DNA from: Steroidobacter gossypii
GTDB taxonomy: Bacteria > Pseudomonadota > Gammaproteobacteria > Steroidobacterales > Steroidobacteraceae
NCBI RefSeq assembly: GCF_016801985.1
Contig: NZ_JAEVLS010000003.1
Span: forward strand, 620,001 to 684,000
Length of the DNA: 64,000 bases
Direction of reading: 5' to 3'
The notes below the pieces were generated by a model. It saw nothing but the letters and a program-made list of their open reading frames with translations. It was not told the DNA's origin and did no database searches. Numbering within the stretch: position 1 is the stretch's first letter; each line of letters begins with the position of its first letter. The position numbers and the translations under genes are program-made. Shown piece by piece: positions 1 to 9,923 of the stretch.

Positions 1-3000
1 CGGCACTGGCGCGCTGACGCTCACCGGCAACCTCGACCTGCTCGGCAATGGAGCCACCTTCGGCGGCAGTTACACCGGAGGCGACAACACCGTTTCAGGC
101 GTCATCGCCGGCACCGGCAATCTCACCAGTAACGGCTCCGGCACATGGGTGCTCACTGGAGCCAACACCCGTAGCGGCGCCATCAACATTCAGAGCGGCA
201 CGTTGCGTGCCGGCAGCGCTTCCGCGTTCGGTACCACCACCGGCATCACCATCAACAACGGCACGCTCGATCTCAATGCCTTCGATCTCGAAACACCCAA
301 TCTCGACGGCGCGGGTGGCACCCTGGCGCTCGGCGGCGCAAATCTCACGTTCAACGGCGCCTCGGCTGTCACAGGCGCGTACGGCGGCAGCATCACTGGC
401 ACTGGCGGCATCGTCAAGCTCGGCGCCAGCACGCAGACGCTCTCCGGCTCGAATCTATATACCGGCGATACCACCATCGGCGGGGGCACGTTGGCGCTGA
501 ACTTTTCCGCGACCGGCGCTCCGACCGCAGACATCCTATCGAGCCAATCGACGTTGAATCTCGGCGGCGGCAATCTCGTCGTCACTGGCGCTGCCGGCGA
601 GAACAACGTGCAAACGTTCGACGGCGTGAACATCACGGCCGGCAACAACAATATCAGCGCGACCTCCGGATCGGGGGGCAGCATGTTGCTCAATCTGGGC
701 GCGATCAATCGCAGCGGCGGCCTGGTCGACTTCGACCTGCCGACCGATGGCTTCATCACCACGACCAGCGATGCGCTCGGCGGCTGGGCCACCGTCAACA
801 ACGGCAGCAGCTACGCCAAGATCGACGAGAACGGCCGCATCCTCGCATTCACCGAGTCGGACTACACGATAGCGAACAACCCGGCCGACTGGGCCGACGG
901 CCAGTTCATCAGCGACGACAGCACGGGCTTCAACACGCCGAGCACCGTCGACAGTCCGGATGGCACGTTGCAACTCGGCGGCTTGCGCTATACGGCCGCG
1001 AGGTCCACGACGCTGAACATTGCAGGCGGCGACACGTTGGGCATCGACGGCGCCATCCTCGTAACGCCCACCGTGGGAGCATTCAATCAAACCATCCAGG
1101 GTGGATCCCTGACCGGCATGGCGGGCGGCGGCACGCTCGGCATCCAGCAGAACAGCACCGGCCGGTTCTTCATCAACTCGCAGATCGTCGACAACGGCGG
1201 CGCCATCGGTTTCACCAAATCCGGCGGCGGCGAAGTCGTGCTCTCCAATACAAACAGCACGTACACCGGCGCCACCATCGTCACGCAAGGCACGTTGGAA
1301 GTGGCCAGCATCGCCAACGGCGGACAGGCGAGCAGCATCGGCCAATCCTCGGCGGCTTCCTCGAACCTGGTGCTGGAAGGGGCGGAGCTGCGCTATGCCG
1401 GCGGCGGCGAGACCACCGATCGCGGCTTCACCGTCAATCGATCAGGCTCGGTGGCCAATAGCACCATCGGCGTCGCCAACGCCGCCGCCAATCTGGAATT
1501 CACGGGCGTGGTGACTGGCGGCGAGGGGGCGGGCCTGATCAAAACCGGGGCGGGTACGTTGACGCTTTCGAATGGCGCGAACGACTACACCGGCATCACC
1601 AGCGTCAACGTCGGCACCCTCTCGATCACGACGCTTGCGAATGGGGGCGAGGTCAGCAGCATCGGCGCATCGAGCAGCGACTCCACCAACCTGGTTCTCT
1701 CCGGTGGCGGTCGATTGCAATACACCGGTGGCAGCGTGACCAGCGATCGCGGCTTCACGCTCGCAGGCAGCGGCGGTGTGATCGAAGTGACCGATCTCAA
1801 CAGCACGCTTACCTTGGGTGGCACGGCGACGGGAACCGGCGCCTCGGCGCTGCGCAAGGAAGGCGCCGGCACGCTCGTGCTCGCGGGCACGAATACATAC
1901 ACTGGCGCGACGACGGTGAACGCCGGTGTCCTGCGCGCCGGCTCGGAAGCAGCCTTCGGCGGCCCGAGTCTGATGACCCTCGCAGACACCGCGGGAGTGA
2001 CGCTCGATCTCGCCGGCTATGACAACAAGGTTGGCGGACTCTCGGGCGGCGGGGTCAGTGGCGGCAACGTGCTTCTGGGCGATGCCACACTGACGATCGG
2101 AGGCGCGAACGCCAGCTACAGCGGCACCATCAGCGGTGACGGTGGACTCTACAAAGAGAACAGCAGCGTTCAGACCATGGTGGACTGCAATCATTCCTAC
2201 CTTGGTCCGACCACGATCTGGGCTGGCACGCTCAGAGTCGATTGTCTGGCCGATGGCGGAGCGCCCAGCGGCATCGGCGCGTCCAGCAGCGATGCATCCA
2301 ATCTCTTCTTACGCGGCACGCTCGACTACACAGGCGGAGACGTCACGATCGACCGCGGCTTTCAAGCGGCCACGGGAACATTGAGCGTGTCCAACGCTGG
2401 CGCCACGCTGCAGCTCGACGGGCAGGTGACGGGCACGAACTTCTGGAAGGACGGCGCCGGCACGCTCGTGCTCTCCAACAGTTCCAATGCCCAGACGGAT
2501 TACACAGGCATGTCCGGCGGCACGCTGCGCGCGGCGGCCAGCGGCGTCTTCGGCGCCGGTGGTCTGCGATTCAACGGCCCAAACGCGACCGTCGATCTCG
2601 ATGGCTTCGACAACAGCGTGCGCTACCTCCACACCAATGTGGAGGTAGCGAACCAGCGCATCCTTCTCAACGGCGCGAACCTCACGATCAGCGAGGGTGG
2701 CGGCACGTTCTCGGGAGCGATCAACGGCGCCGGCACCCTGATCAAGAGCGGCGGCAGTGTCCAGGCGCTCAGCGGCTGCGCATCCAACTACAGCGGCAGC
2801 ACCACCATCAACGGCGGCTGGTTGCGAGTGACGTGCCTGAACGACGGCGGCGTGGACAGCTCGATCGGAAGATCCAGCTCGGCCCCGACCAATCTCATCA
2901 TCAACGCCGGATTGGAATACAACGGCGCGGGCAGCTCCAGCGACCGGCAATTCACCGTCGGCGCCGCCGGCGCGACTCTCTCGGCGGCCGGCACTGGTGC

Positions 3001-6000
3001 AGTGAATTTCACGAGCACTGCGCCGATCACGTTTACGGGCACGAATGCTCGTACTCTGACGCTGCGAGGCTCCAACACGAACGATAACACGCTCTCCGCC
3101 CAGATCACGGACGCAGACTCGGGCGTGGTTCGGGTGACCAAGACCGACGATGGCACCTGGGTGCTGGGCAACGAGACCAATACATACACGGGCATCACGC
3201 GCATCGACGGGGGCGTGCTCGCGGTGACCAAGCTCGCCGACGGTTTGCAGGCAAGCAGCATAGGGGCATCCTCCGGCGCCGCCACGAATCTGGTCATCGG
3301 CAACGGTTCGACACTGCGCTACACGGGCGCGACCGAGAGCAGCACCAATCGTCAGTTCACGTTGTCGCAAGGTGTCACCTACATCCAGTCGTCGGGTCTC
3401 GGCGCACTCAAGTTCACCAACACCGGCAATGTGACGCTCGCTGGCAGCGGCGATCGCACCATCGCGCTCGGCGGCACCAACACCGGCGACAACACCATGG
3501 GCGGAACCATCGCCGATGCGAGCGCCACCGGCAGGACCACCCTGGCGAAGAACGATTCGGGCACCTGGATTCTCACCGGCAACAACACCTACACCGGCAA
3601 CACCGTCATCAACGCCGGCAATCTGATGATCGGCAATGGCGGCAACACCGGCAATGCCGGCGCCGGCAATGTGATCGTCGACTCGGCTGCTTCAACCTTA
3701 TCCATCAACCGTAGCGACACGTTCGACTTCAACGGCACCCTCAGCGGTCCGGGCCGGCTCGCGCAGGTCGGCGCCGGAACCACGCGTCTCACGTCTACCA
3801 GTAACAGCATCGGCGCGACGACCGTCAGCGCCGGCACCCTCGAGGTTGACGGCGCGCTCAGTTCATCGACGTTCGCGATGAACGGCGCATCGACGCTGAA
3901 CGTGGATGGCACGGTGCAGGGGGCGAATGGCGCGGCGTCGACATTCACGGGCGACTCCGGTGCCAGCACCATCAATGTGAGAACCGGCGGGACGCTGGTT
4001 GCGAGTGGCGATCTCGGCGACGGTAGCGACGTACTGAACCTGACGGGCACTCTGAGCACGACCGCTGGTGTGCTCAACCTCGGCGCGGGCAATGACACGT
4101 TCACGTTGAACGACGGTGCCATCATCAACGGATTGGGTGTGAACGCGGGCGCGGCGACCACAGGAGACGTCCTGCTCTTGAACAACGCGGCGGCACTCAC
4201 GTTCAACGGCGGCACGACCATCGGCTTCGAGACGCTGCTCAAACAGAACAGCGGCGTCGCGACCATGACGGGCACTCAAACCTTCACCGCGGGCACGACG
4301 ATCGACGCCGGCACGCTCGATGTGGATGGCACATTGCAGACGAGCACCGTGGCAGTAAACAACGGCGCGACGCTGAACGTCGACGGCGCCGTGCAAGCAG
4401 CCACTGCGGCTCTGAGCGATGGCGCGATCTTGAACGTCGCTGGCACCATGCAGGCCGCCGGCGGAACGCCGACCGCGATTACCGGTACGGCCGGCGCCAA
4501 CACAATCGTGATCGAGCAAGGCGCAATCTTGCGTGGCAGCGGCGATCTTGGCGACGGCAACGACGTGCTCGATGTCGCTGGCACTTTGAACACAGGCGGT
4601 GGCACGTTCTCGCTCGGCGCTGGCAACGATACGTTCGTCGTGCACGACACCACGGCTGTGATCGGCACGCTCGACGCCGGTGCTGGCGACGATATGCTCA
4701 ACGTGAACGTGAGCGCCGGAAGCGTCGTGCCTCTCGGCAGCACGACAGGGTTCGAATCGCTCGGCAAGTCTGGCTTCGGCCAGCTTGCGATCAATGGACC
4801 GTCCGACTTTGTCGATGTGCAGGTACAGGCCGGCGTGCTCGATGTGACATCGACCGGCAGCATCGAAACCCACCTGGCGACAGTGAGTTCGGGAGCAACG
4901 CTGAACGTGGATGGCTCGTTGCTGTTCACGGCAGGCGCCGACCAGTTCACGATCGCCGGCAATGTGACAGGCGGCGGCAACGTCGACATGCTGGATGGCG
5001 ATGACGTCCTCACCATTCAGGACGGCGCGGCCATCAACATTGCAATCGATGCCGGCAGCGCCGTCACTGGCGACATCGTGACGCTCGACAGCGCGGCCGC
5101 ACTCACGTTCGACGGCACGAACGTTACCGGCTTCGAACAGTTGGTCAAGCAAAACGCAGGCACAGCGACGCTGGCAGGAACTCACAACTACGACGTCGCC
5201 ACGATCAACGGCGGCACGCTCGACGTCGATGGGACTCTCGATGCGGGGACCGTCGCGTTGACGGATGGCGCCACGTTGAATGTCGACGGCGTCGTGCGGG
5301 CGAGCGCTATGGCTCCAACCTCACTCACCGGCACAGCCGGAGTGAATATCGTCGCGGTCGGCGCCGGCGGCAACTTGCTTGCGACGGGCGACCTTGGCGA
5401 CGGCGCCGATGTGCTCGACGTCTCCGGCACGCTCGACACAGGCGGCGGCACGCTGTCGCTTGGCGACGGCAACGACTCGTTCGTGATTCATGATGGCACG
5501 AATGTCATTGGCACGGTCGAGGGCGGAGCCGGTCTGGACACGCGCGTTTACGACATCAACCTGACAGCCGATGTCGGCGCGCTTTCGGGATTCGAAGGCC
5601 TGACGAAGACCGGCACTGGTGTGCTCAACATTAATGGCCCCGGCACGTCGGTTTTCGAGCAGGTCGAAGCGCTCGGCGGCACGCTGAACGTCGCGGCCGG
5701 CGGCGCCGTGGACGGCGTATCGAGCACGAGCGTCGGTCCGCAAGGAACGCTGCAGGTGGACGGTACATACAGCGGTACTGCGGGCAACGACACATTTACG
5801 GCGGCGGGCACGGTCAGCGGCGCCGGCACGATCGATCTTGGCGACGGCGACGACGTGCTGACCATTCAAGACGGCGCCGCATTGAACATGGTGATCGATG
5901 GCGGCGCTGCGAATGACACTGTCGCACTCGATAGTGCGTCGGCACTGACGTTCGCAGGCGCAGAGGTCTCAGGCTTCGAGCGACTCCTGAAACAGAACGT

Positions 6001-8959
6001 GGGCACAGCGACGTTGGTTGGTGTGCACAGCTACGACAACACTACCGTCGAAGGCGGTACGCTCGATGTCGAGGGCGTCGTCGAGACTGGCACGTTGTTT
6101 GTAAACGACGGGACGACGCTCAGGATCGACGGCACGGTGCAGGCACTCGGCGCGGCGCAAACGGCGATCACGGGGAGTGCCGGTGTGGATACAGTCGTCG
6201 TGAACGCGGGTGGCAGTCTGCTCGCCACCGGCGACCTCGGCGAGGGTGACGACGTGCTCGACGTTGCCGGTACGCTCGATACCGGCGCCGGCGCACTGTC
6301 GCTAGGCGACGGCGATGATTCGTTCGTGATCCATGACGGCACGATCGTTCTTGGTACGGTGGCGGGCGGCGCAGGTGTCGATACGCGAGTTTATGACATC
6401 ACGGGCACGGCACAGCTCGGCGCGCTTCAAGAGTTCGAAGGACTCACGAAGCGCAACACGGGCACGCTCACGATCACCGGCCCTGCGGCCACGACAGGAC
6501 TGCTCGAAGTCGCCGTCGAAGGCGGCACGCTCGGCATCGAAGCGAATGGCAACGTGACGGGCGTGCAGACGGCGACCGTCGCGGCCGGCGCGACCCTGAA
6601 TGTCGATGGCGATTTCGGCTTTACCCTGGGCGGCGACACGTTCACCGTCGCCGGAAACGTCGCTGGCCGCGGCTCCATCGACATGCTCGACGGCGACGAT
6701 CAGCTAACGCTGCTCGACGGCGCGGACCTGAGCGGCCTCGCGACCGCGCTGGAAGGTGGGGCCGGTCACGACACGCTGACCCTCGATGTCGACTCGGCCG
6801 CAAGGTTGGGTGGCGCAACCGGCTTCGAAACGTTGATCAAGCAGGGCAACGGAGCAGCAACGATCGCCGGGCCCGCCGGCTCTAGATTCGATACGGTGCT
6901 GGTGCGCGCAGGCGTGCTCGAAGTGGCGGTCGGTGCAGTGGTGGATCCGGTGACGACCGTCGTCGACGCGGGTGCGACGATGATGGTAGATGGCATTTAT
7001 AACGGCACCGCGGATGCCGACACTTTCACGCTGTCCGGCACGCTCGCTGGCAGCGGCACGATCGACCTGCTCGCGGGTGACGACGTTCTGACGATCAACA
7101 CCGGCTCGGACGTGTCGTTTAGCGGTGTGTTCGATGCGAACGCCGCGACCGCGGACCGGTTTGTGCTCGCCGGCGCCGGCGCCGATGCGTTCGACGCGAG
7201 CCTCATTGGCGCCGTGTTCCAGAACTTCGACGAATTCCGCAAGGAAGGAACAGGCACGTGGCGCTTGACCGGCAGCGGCGCGCAACATTGGACCGTTGCG
7301 GAAGGAACATTGATCGGCGACAGCACCAGTCTCGCAGGGGACATCGACAACGCTGCAACGGTGATCTTCGATCAGGCGACCGACGGGTCGTATGCAGGAG
7401 TGCTGTCTGGCAGCGGTACGCTGATCAAACAAAACACCGGCACGCTCGCAATGACGGCCACTCACGCCTTTGCCGGCGATACGCAGATCCAGAGCGGAAC
7501 CTTAGAGGTCGACGGCGTGCTCCCGGGCACTGTTACGGTGGGATCTGGTGGCACGCTATCTGGTGTCGGCATGGTGATGGATGTGAGATCGCTCGCGGGT
7601 GGTTTCGTCGCACCCGGCACGTCAGCGAATCCGTTCGGTACGCTGACAATCGCGGGCAATTACGATGGCGCGGGCGCTGTGCGCATCAACACCGAGCTCG
7701 GCAACGAAAGCTCCCCGACGAGCCGGCTGGTCATTCAGGGAAATGTGAGCGGCGCGTCCACGGTTGTCGTCAGTCGCGCTGGCGGAAACGGCGCGGCCAC
7801 GGCCGGCGATGGCATCGAGATCATTCAAGTCGACGGCGCGAGCGCGGCCGACAGCTTCCGACTGGCGCGGCCGGTTCAGGCGGGAGCGTATGAATATTTG
7901 CTGTATCAGGGCGGCGCGGCGGATGCGAACGACTGGTACCTGCGCTCGGAATTGATCGATCCCGACGCGCCCATCGATCCGGAGCAGCCGCCCACGCCCG
8001 CGTTCCGACCCGGGGCGGCGGGCTATGTGCTGGGGCATCAGGCCAATCTCGAGTATGGCTTCTCGGCATTGGGCAACTTGCGTGCGCGCGTGGGCGATCA
8101 GGGGCGTGTCACTGGCGCTGAATCTGACAATCATGCAGCGGATGCATGGATGAGGGTGTACGCGCACGAGCTCGATATCTCGGGCGCACGCTTCGAGACG
8201 GAGGATCTGAAGATGTCAACAGTGCATTTCGGCACCGACGTTTACTCGCATCAGGTCGGCAAGGCGAGCGTGCACCTGGGTGTGATGGCGAGCGTTGGCG
8301 AGAGCACGGCCACGTTCTTCGACGCCGCTCGCTCGGCAGCAGGCCTTGCGCCGCGCGCCGGCGAAGTAGAGAGCGATGTCATCGGTGGCGGCCTGTACTG
8401 GACGCGTCATGGCGGCGGCGGAGGCTATCTCGATCTAACGGCACAGCTGCTTCACTACCGCAACCGCTACCAGGATCAATATCTCGCGGCCAGCCATCAA
8501 AGCGGCTGGGGCGGCACGTTGTCGGCAGAAATCGGCAAAGCATTCGCGCTCGGTGGCAAGTGGCTGCTGGAGCCGCAGCTGCAGCTTGCGTATCAACGCC
8601 TCGAGTTGGGCGATTTCACGGATGAGGTTTCAGCAGTGTCGGCAGTTGACGAAGACGCGCTGCGTGGGCGCGCGGCCTTGCAGTTGCTGCGTGCTCCGAG
8701 TCGCTGGCTCGGAATGGACGACGCATCGCCTTACATCGGTGTGGGTGTCCAGCGGGATTTCAGGGACGCGGACTCGATCATGATAGGCAGCACGACCCTT
8801 GGCGAGGAGATTCCAGATACCACTGGCGATGCGAGCGTGGGTTTCACGGGAAGCGTTCGTCCCGGCATCGAGCTGCATCTCGACCTGCGTTATCAGAAGT
8901 CGACCGAGGGAGAAAGGGACGGCGTGCGCGGCAACTTCGGATTCCGCATGACGTTCTGA
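1..8959 (+). CDS. Giant autotransporter (type Va), 5' end outside window
   Basis: The frame is open from base 2 to a TGA at 8957-8959, so the start codon and signal peptide lie upstream of the window. The visible part has about 2,985 codons. The passenger is built of passenger-associated transport repeats (GTLxLxGxNTYTGxTTxxxGxLR), typical of a right-handed beta-helix. From about 4190 these give way to longer units containing GDGNDSF and DGDDVLTIQDG motifs that recall calcium-binding RTX repeats. A proline-rich linker (about 7950-8030) and a helical segment lead into a C-terminal autotransporter barrel of about 275 residues (about 8134-8956), which ends in the aromatic residue expected of an outer-membrane barrel (FRMTF). 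Expected location is the outer membrane with the passenger outside. Ligand is unknown; adhesion or aggregation is a guess from the family. Confidence 0.93.
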   Translation, partial: GTGALTLTGNLDLLGNGATFGGSYTGGDNTVSGVIAGTGNLTSNGSGTWVLTGANTRSGAINIQSGTLRAGSASAFGTTTGITINNGTLDLNAFDLETPNLDGAGGTLALGGANLTFNGASAVTGAYGGSITGTGGIVKLGASTQTLSGSNLYTGDTTIGGGTLALNFSATGAPTADILSSQSTLNLGGGNLVVTGAAGENNVQTFDGVNITAGNNNISATSGSGGSMLLNLGAINRSGGLVDFDLPTDGFITTTSDALGGWATVNNGSSYAKIDENGRILAFTESDYTIANNPADWADGQFISDDSTGFNTPSTVDSPDGTLQLGGLRYTAARSTTLNIAGGDTLGIDGAILVTPTVGAFNQTIQGGSLTGMAGGGTLGIQQNSTGRFFINSQIVDNGGAIGFTKSGGGEVVLSNTNSTYTGATIVTQGTLEVASIANGGQASSIGQSSAASSNLVLEGAELRYAGGGETTDRGFTVNRSGSVANSTIGVANAAANLEFTGVVTGGEGAGLIKTGAGTLTLSNGANDYTGITSVNVGTLSITTLANGGEVSSIGASSSDSTNLVLSGGGRLQYTGGSVTSDRGFTLAGSGGVIEVTDLNSTLTLGGTATGTGASALRKEGAGTLVLAGTNTYTGATTVNAGVLRAGSEAAFGGPSLMTLADTAGVTLDLAGYDNKVGGLSGGGVSGGNVLLGDATLTIGGANASYSGTISGDGGLYKENSSVQTMVDCNHSYLGPTTIWAGTLRVDCLADGGAPSGIGASSSDASNLFLRGTLDYTGGDVTIDRGFQAATGTLSVSNAGATLQLDGQVTGTNFWKDGAGTLVLSNSSNAQTDYTGMSGGTLRAAASGVFGAGGLRFNGPNATVDLDGFDNSVRYLHTNVEVANQRILLNGANLTISEGGGTFSGAINGAGTLIKSGGSVQALSGCASNYSGSTTINGGWLRVTCLNDGGVDSSIGRSSSAPTNLIINAGLEYNGAGSSSDRQFTVGAAGATLSAAGTGAVNFTSTAPITFTGTNARTLTLRGSNTNDNTLSAQITDADSGVVRVTKTDDGTWVLGNETNTYTGITRIDGGVLAVTKLADGLQASSIGASSGAATNLVIGNGSTLRYTGATESSTNRQFTLSQGVTYIQSSGLGALKFTNTGNVTLAGSGDRTIALGGTNTGDNTMGGTIADASATGRTTLAKNDSGTWILTGNNTYTGNTVINAGNLMIGNGGNTGNAGAGNVIVDSAASTLSINRSDTFDFNGTLSGPGRLAQVGAGTTRLTSTSNSIGATTVSAGTLEVDGALSSSTFAMNGASTLNVDGTVQGANGAASTFTGDSGASTINVRTGGTLVASGDLGDGSDVLNLTGTLSTTAGVLNLGAGNDTFTLNDGAIINGLGVNAGAATTGDVLLLNNAAALTFNGGTTIGFETLLKQNSGVATMTGTQTFTAGTTIDAGTLDVDGTLQTSTVAVNNGATLNVDGAVQAATAALSDGAILNVAGTMQAAGGTPTAITGTAGANTIVIEQGAILRGSGDLGDGNDVLDVAGTLNTGGGTFSLGAGNDTFVVHDTTAVIGTLDAGAGDDMLNVNVSAGSVVPLGSTTGFESLGKSGFGQLAINGPSDFVDVQVQAGVLDVTSTGSIETHLATVSSGATLNVDGSLLFTAGADQFTIAGNVTGGGNVDMLDGDDVLTIQDGAAINIAIDAGSAVTGDIVTLDSAAALTFDGTNVTGFEQLVKQNAGTATLAGTHNYDVATINGGTLDVDGTLDAGTVALTDGATLNVDGVVRASAMAPTSLTGTAGVNIVAVGAGGNLLATGDLGDGADVLDVSGTLDTGGGTLSLGDGNDSFVIHDGTNVIGTVEGGAGLDTRVYDINLTADVGALSGFEGLTKTGTGVLNINGPGTSVFEQVEALGGTLNVAAGGAVDGVSSTSVGPQGTLQVDGTYSGTAGNDTFTAAGTVSGAGTIDLGDGDDVLTIQDGAALNMVIDGGAANDTVALDSASALTFAGAEVSGFERLLKQNVGTATLVGVHSYDNTTVEGGTLDVEGVVETGTLFVNDGTTLRIDGTVQALGAAQTAITGSAGVDTVVVNAGGSLLATGDLGEGDDVLDVAGTLDTGAGALSLGDGDDSFVIHDGTIVLGTVAGGAGVDTRVYDITGTAQLGALQEFEGLTKRNTGTLTITGPAATTGLLEVAVEGGTLGIEANGNVTGVQTATVAAGATLNVDGDFGFTLGGDTFTVAGNVAGRGSIDMLDGDDQLTLLDGADLSGLATALEGGAGHDTLTLDVDSAARLGGATGFETLIKQGNGAATIAGPAGSRFDTVLVRAGVLEVAVGAVVDPVTTVVDAGATMMVDGIYNGTADADTFTLSGTLAGSGTIDLLAGDDVLTINTGSDVSFSGVFDANAATADRFVLAGAGADAFDASLIGAVFQNFDEFRKEGTGTWRLTGSGAQHWTVAEGTLIGDSTSLAGDIDNAATVIFDQATDGSYAGVLSGSGTLIKQNTGTLAMTATHAFAGDTQIQSGTLEVDGVLPGTVTVGSGGTLSGVGMVMDVRSLAGGFVAPGTSANPFGTLTIAGNYDGAGAVRINTELGNESSPTSRLVIQGNVSGASTVVVSRAGGNGAATAGDGIEIIQVDGASAADSFRLARPVQAGAYEYLLYQGGAADANDWYLRSELIDPDAPIDPEQPPTPAFRPGAAGYVLGHQANLEYGFSALGNLRARVGDQGRVTGAESDNHAADAWMRVYAHELDISGARFETEDLKMSTVHFGTDVYSHQVGKASVHLGVMASVGESTATFFDAARSAAGLAPRAGEVESDVIGGGLYWTRHGGGGGYLDLTAQLLHYRNRYQDQYLAASHQSGWGGTLSAEIGKAFALGGKWLLEPQLQLAYQRLELGDFTDEVSAVSAVDEDALRGRAALQLLRAPSRWLGMDDASPYIGVGVQRDFRDADSIMIGSTTLGEEIPDTTGDASVGFTGSVRPGIELHLDLRYQKSTEGERDGVRGNFGFRMTF
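2621..2650. other. Perfect 13-bp hairpin inside the autotransporter gene
   Basis: The arm CGCTACCTCCACA at 2621-2633 is followed by the loop CCAA at 2634-2637 and by the exact reverse complement at 2638-2650. It lies within the reading frame (coding RYLHTNVEVA) and causes no frame disruption. A 13-bp perfect stem with a four-base loop is far stronger than expected by chance in coding sequence. Its function is not known. Confidence 0.8.
4191..6850 (+). repeat. Tandem 280-300-residue passenger repeats
   Basis: The protein motif (A/S)ALTF followed by GFExLxKQN recurs at about 4191, 5098 and 5938, with a degenerate fourth head (GFETLIKQ) near 6820. The periods are about 906 and 840 bases. Each unit carries a GTLDVDGT strand, a TLNVDGxV strand, a GDLGDGxDVLDVxGTLDTG block, a GDGNDSFVIHDG block and a DGDDVLTIQDGA block. 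The units are diverged in sequence but keep the same order, which suggests growth by unit duplication. Confidence 0.75.
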
Positions 8960-9014
8960 GCCCTGGATGCTTTTCGAAGCGCTCGGGGTCCCGAGCACTT
9001 CCGCTCGTCTGCAG

Positions 9015-9042
9015 TTTGAATCAACTAGATTCAAATTGAATC
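9015..9042. promoter_or_regulatory. Inverted repeat TTTGAATC/GATTCAAA plus a third half-site
   Basis: TTTGAATC at 9015-9022 and its exact reverse complement GATTCAAA at 9028-9035 are separated by AACTA. A further direct TTGAATC follows at 9036-9042. This AT-rich island lies 56 bases after the autotransporter stop and before the LuxR-type regulator. It lacks the GC stem of a terminator and looks more like an operator. Its presence argues that the regulator starts downstream of it. No binding protein is shown. Confidence 0.5.
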
Positions 9043-9149
9043 CATCTCAGGGCATGGCGGCCGGCATCGGCGGCCTCATCGTGACCGCCGTCTCATTTGG
9101 AGAGAATTCCTCCGGCTACCCTTTCAGCGTTGGTTCGAGAGAGAGCAAA

Positions 9150-9869
9150 TTGCACAGTCAGCAACGTCGAGGTTTGCAGCAGGGCGCGGGCGGGCCAGCG
9201 CCGGCCACGGGGCCCAATGTGCTGGTCGCGCAGTCGCTGCCCGACCGTGGCCTGCGATTCGCCTCGCTCTTGCGCCAGGCTTTTCCGAAAGGATGGGTCA
9301 TGGTCAGCGGCTCGGTGCGGGATGCCGTGGCCGTTCTGGAGCACCAACCGATCGATATGGCGGTGATCGATCCCCGTCTGCCCGATGGCTCGGGCTTGCA
9401 CGTGGTACAGCGATGCTTGCGGACGAGCCAGTTGACCCGCAGCGTCATCACACTCGCCGAGCACGACGAGATCTACTTCATGGAGGCGCTTGCGGCGGGC
9501 GCGTTGGGTTACCTGCTCGAGAACGAGCCCGACAGCGTGGTCATCCGCCAGTTGCAATTGCTCGCTGAAGGGATACCGCCGCTTGCGCCTGCCGTGGCTG
9601 GGCGGCTGTTGCATTACTTCACGGCCCGGCCAACCTCGTTCAAGGCGGGTCTTGCTGCAAATGATCAAGCCGAGGAAGTCCGTCTGTCGGATGCAGAAGA
9701 ACGAGTACTGACGCTCATCGCCGTAGGCAGATGGATCGGCGATGTCGCTCGATTGCTCGAGATGTCCACCGATGACGTGTGCGGACACGTGAAGAGCATC
9801 TATCTGAAGCGCCACCTGGCCTCCCGCGCCGAGACTGCGCTCGAATTCAACTATCCCAGCGTGGCGTGA
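9150..9869 (+). CDS. LuxR/NarL-type regulator with atypical receiver domain
   Basis: Numbering is from a TTG start at 9150, chosen because GAGAGAGAG sits just upstream and because this gives 239 residues, the usual size. An in-frame ATG at 9054 is possible; earlier starts would place the 9015-9042 repeat inside the gene. Residues about 23-140 are receiver-like with a possible phosphoacceptor D74 (AVIDPRLPDG). The N-terminal acidic pair is missing (VLVAQ) and the conserved lysine is glutamate (GYLLE), so normal phosphorylation is doubtful. Residues about 177-232 form a divergent LuxR helix-turn-helix. No histidine kinase is adjacent. It lies between two autotransporter genes and 54 bases before an MscS gene, so local control is plausible but unproven. 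Confidence 0.8.
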   Translation: MHSQQRRGLQQGAGGPAPATGPNVLVAQSLPDRGLRFASLLRQAFPKGWVMVSGSVRDAVAVLEHQPIDMAVIDPRLPDGSGLHVVQRCLRTSQLTRSVITLAEHDEIYFMEALAAGALGYLLENEPDSVVIRQLQLLAEGIPPLAPAVAGRLLHYFTARPTSFKAGLAANDQAEEVRLSDAEERVLTLIAVGRWIGDVARLLEMSTDDVCGHVKSIYLKRHLASRAETALEFNYPSVA

Positions 9870-9923
9870 CATCCAGCTCGCATGCAAACGCCATCCTGGT
9901 CAGAAGAAGGAACGGTGTTGATC

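Noticed and set aside
4191-6850. Possible CRISPR-like or DNA-level direct repeats
   Set aside because: The repetition is at protein level with period about 840-906 bases and diverged DNA; there are no short identical repeats with unique spacers.
4191-6850. Type I secreted RTX toxin
   Set aside because: The protein ends in an autotransporter barrel and has no C-terminal type I signal; no ABC transporter or membrane fusion gene is nearby.
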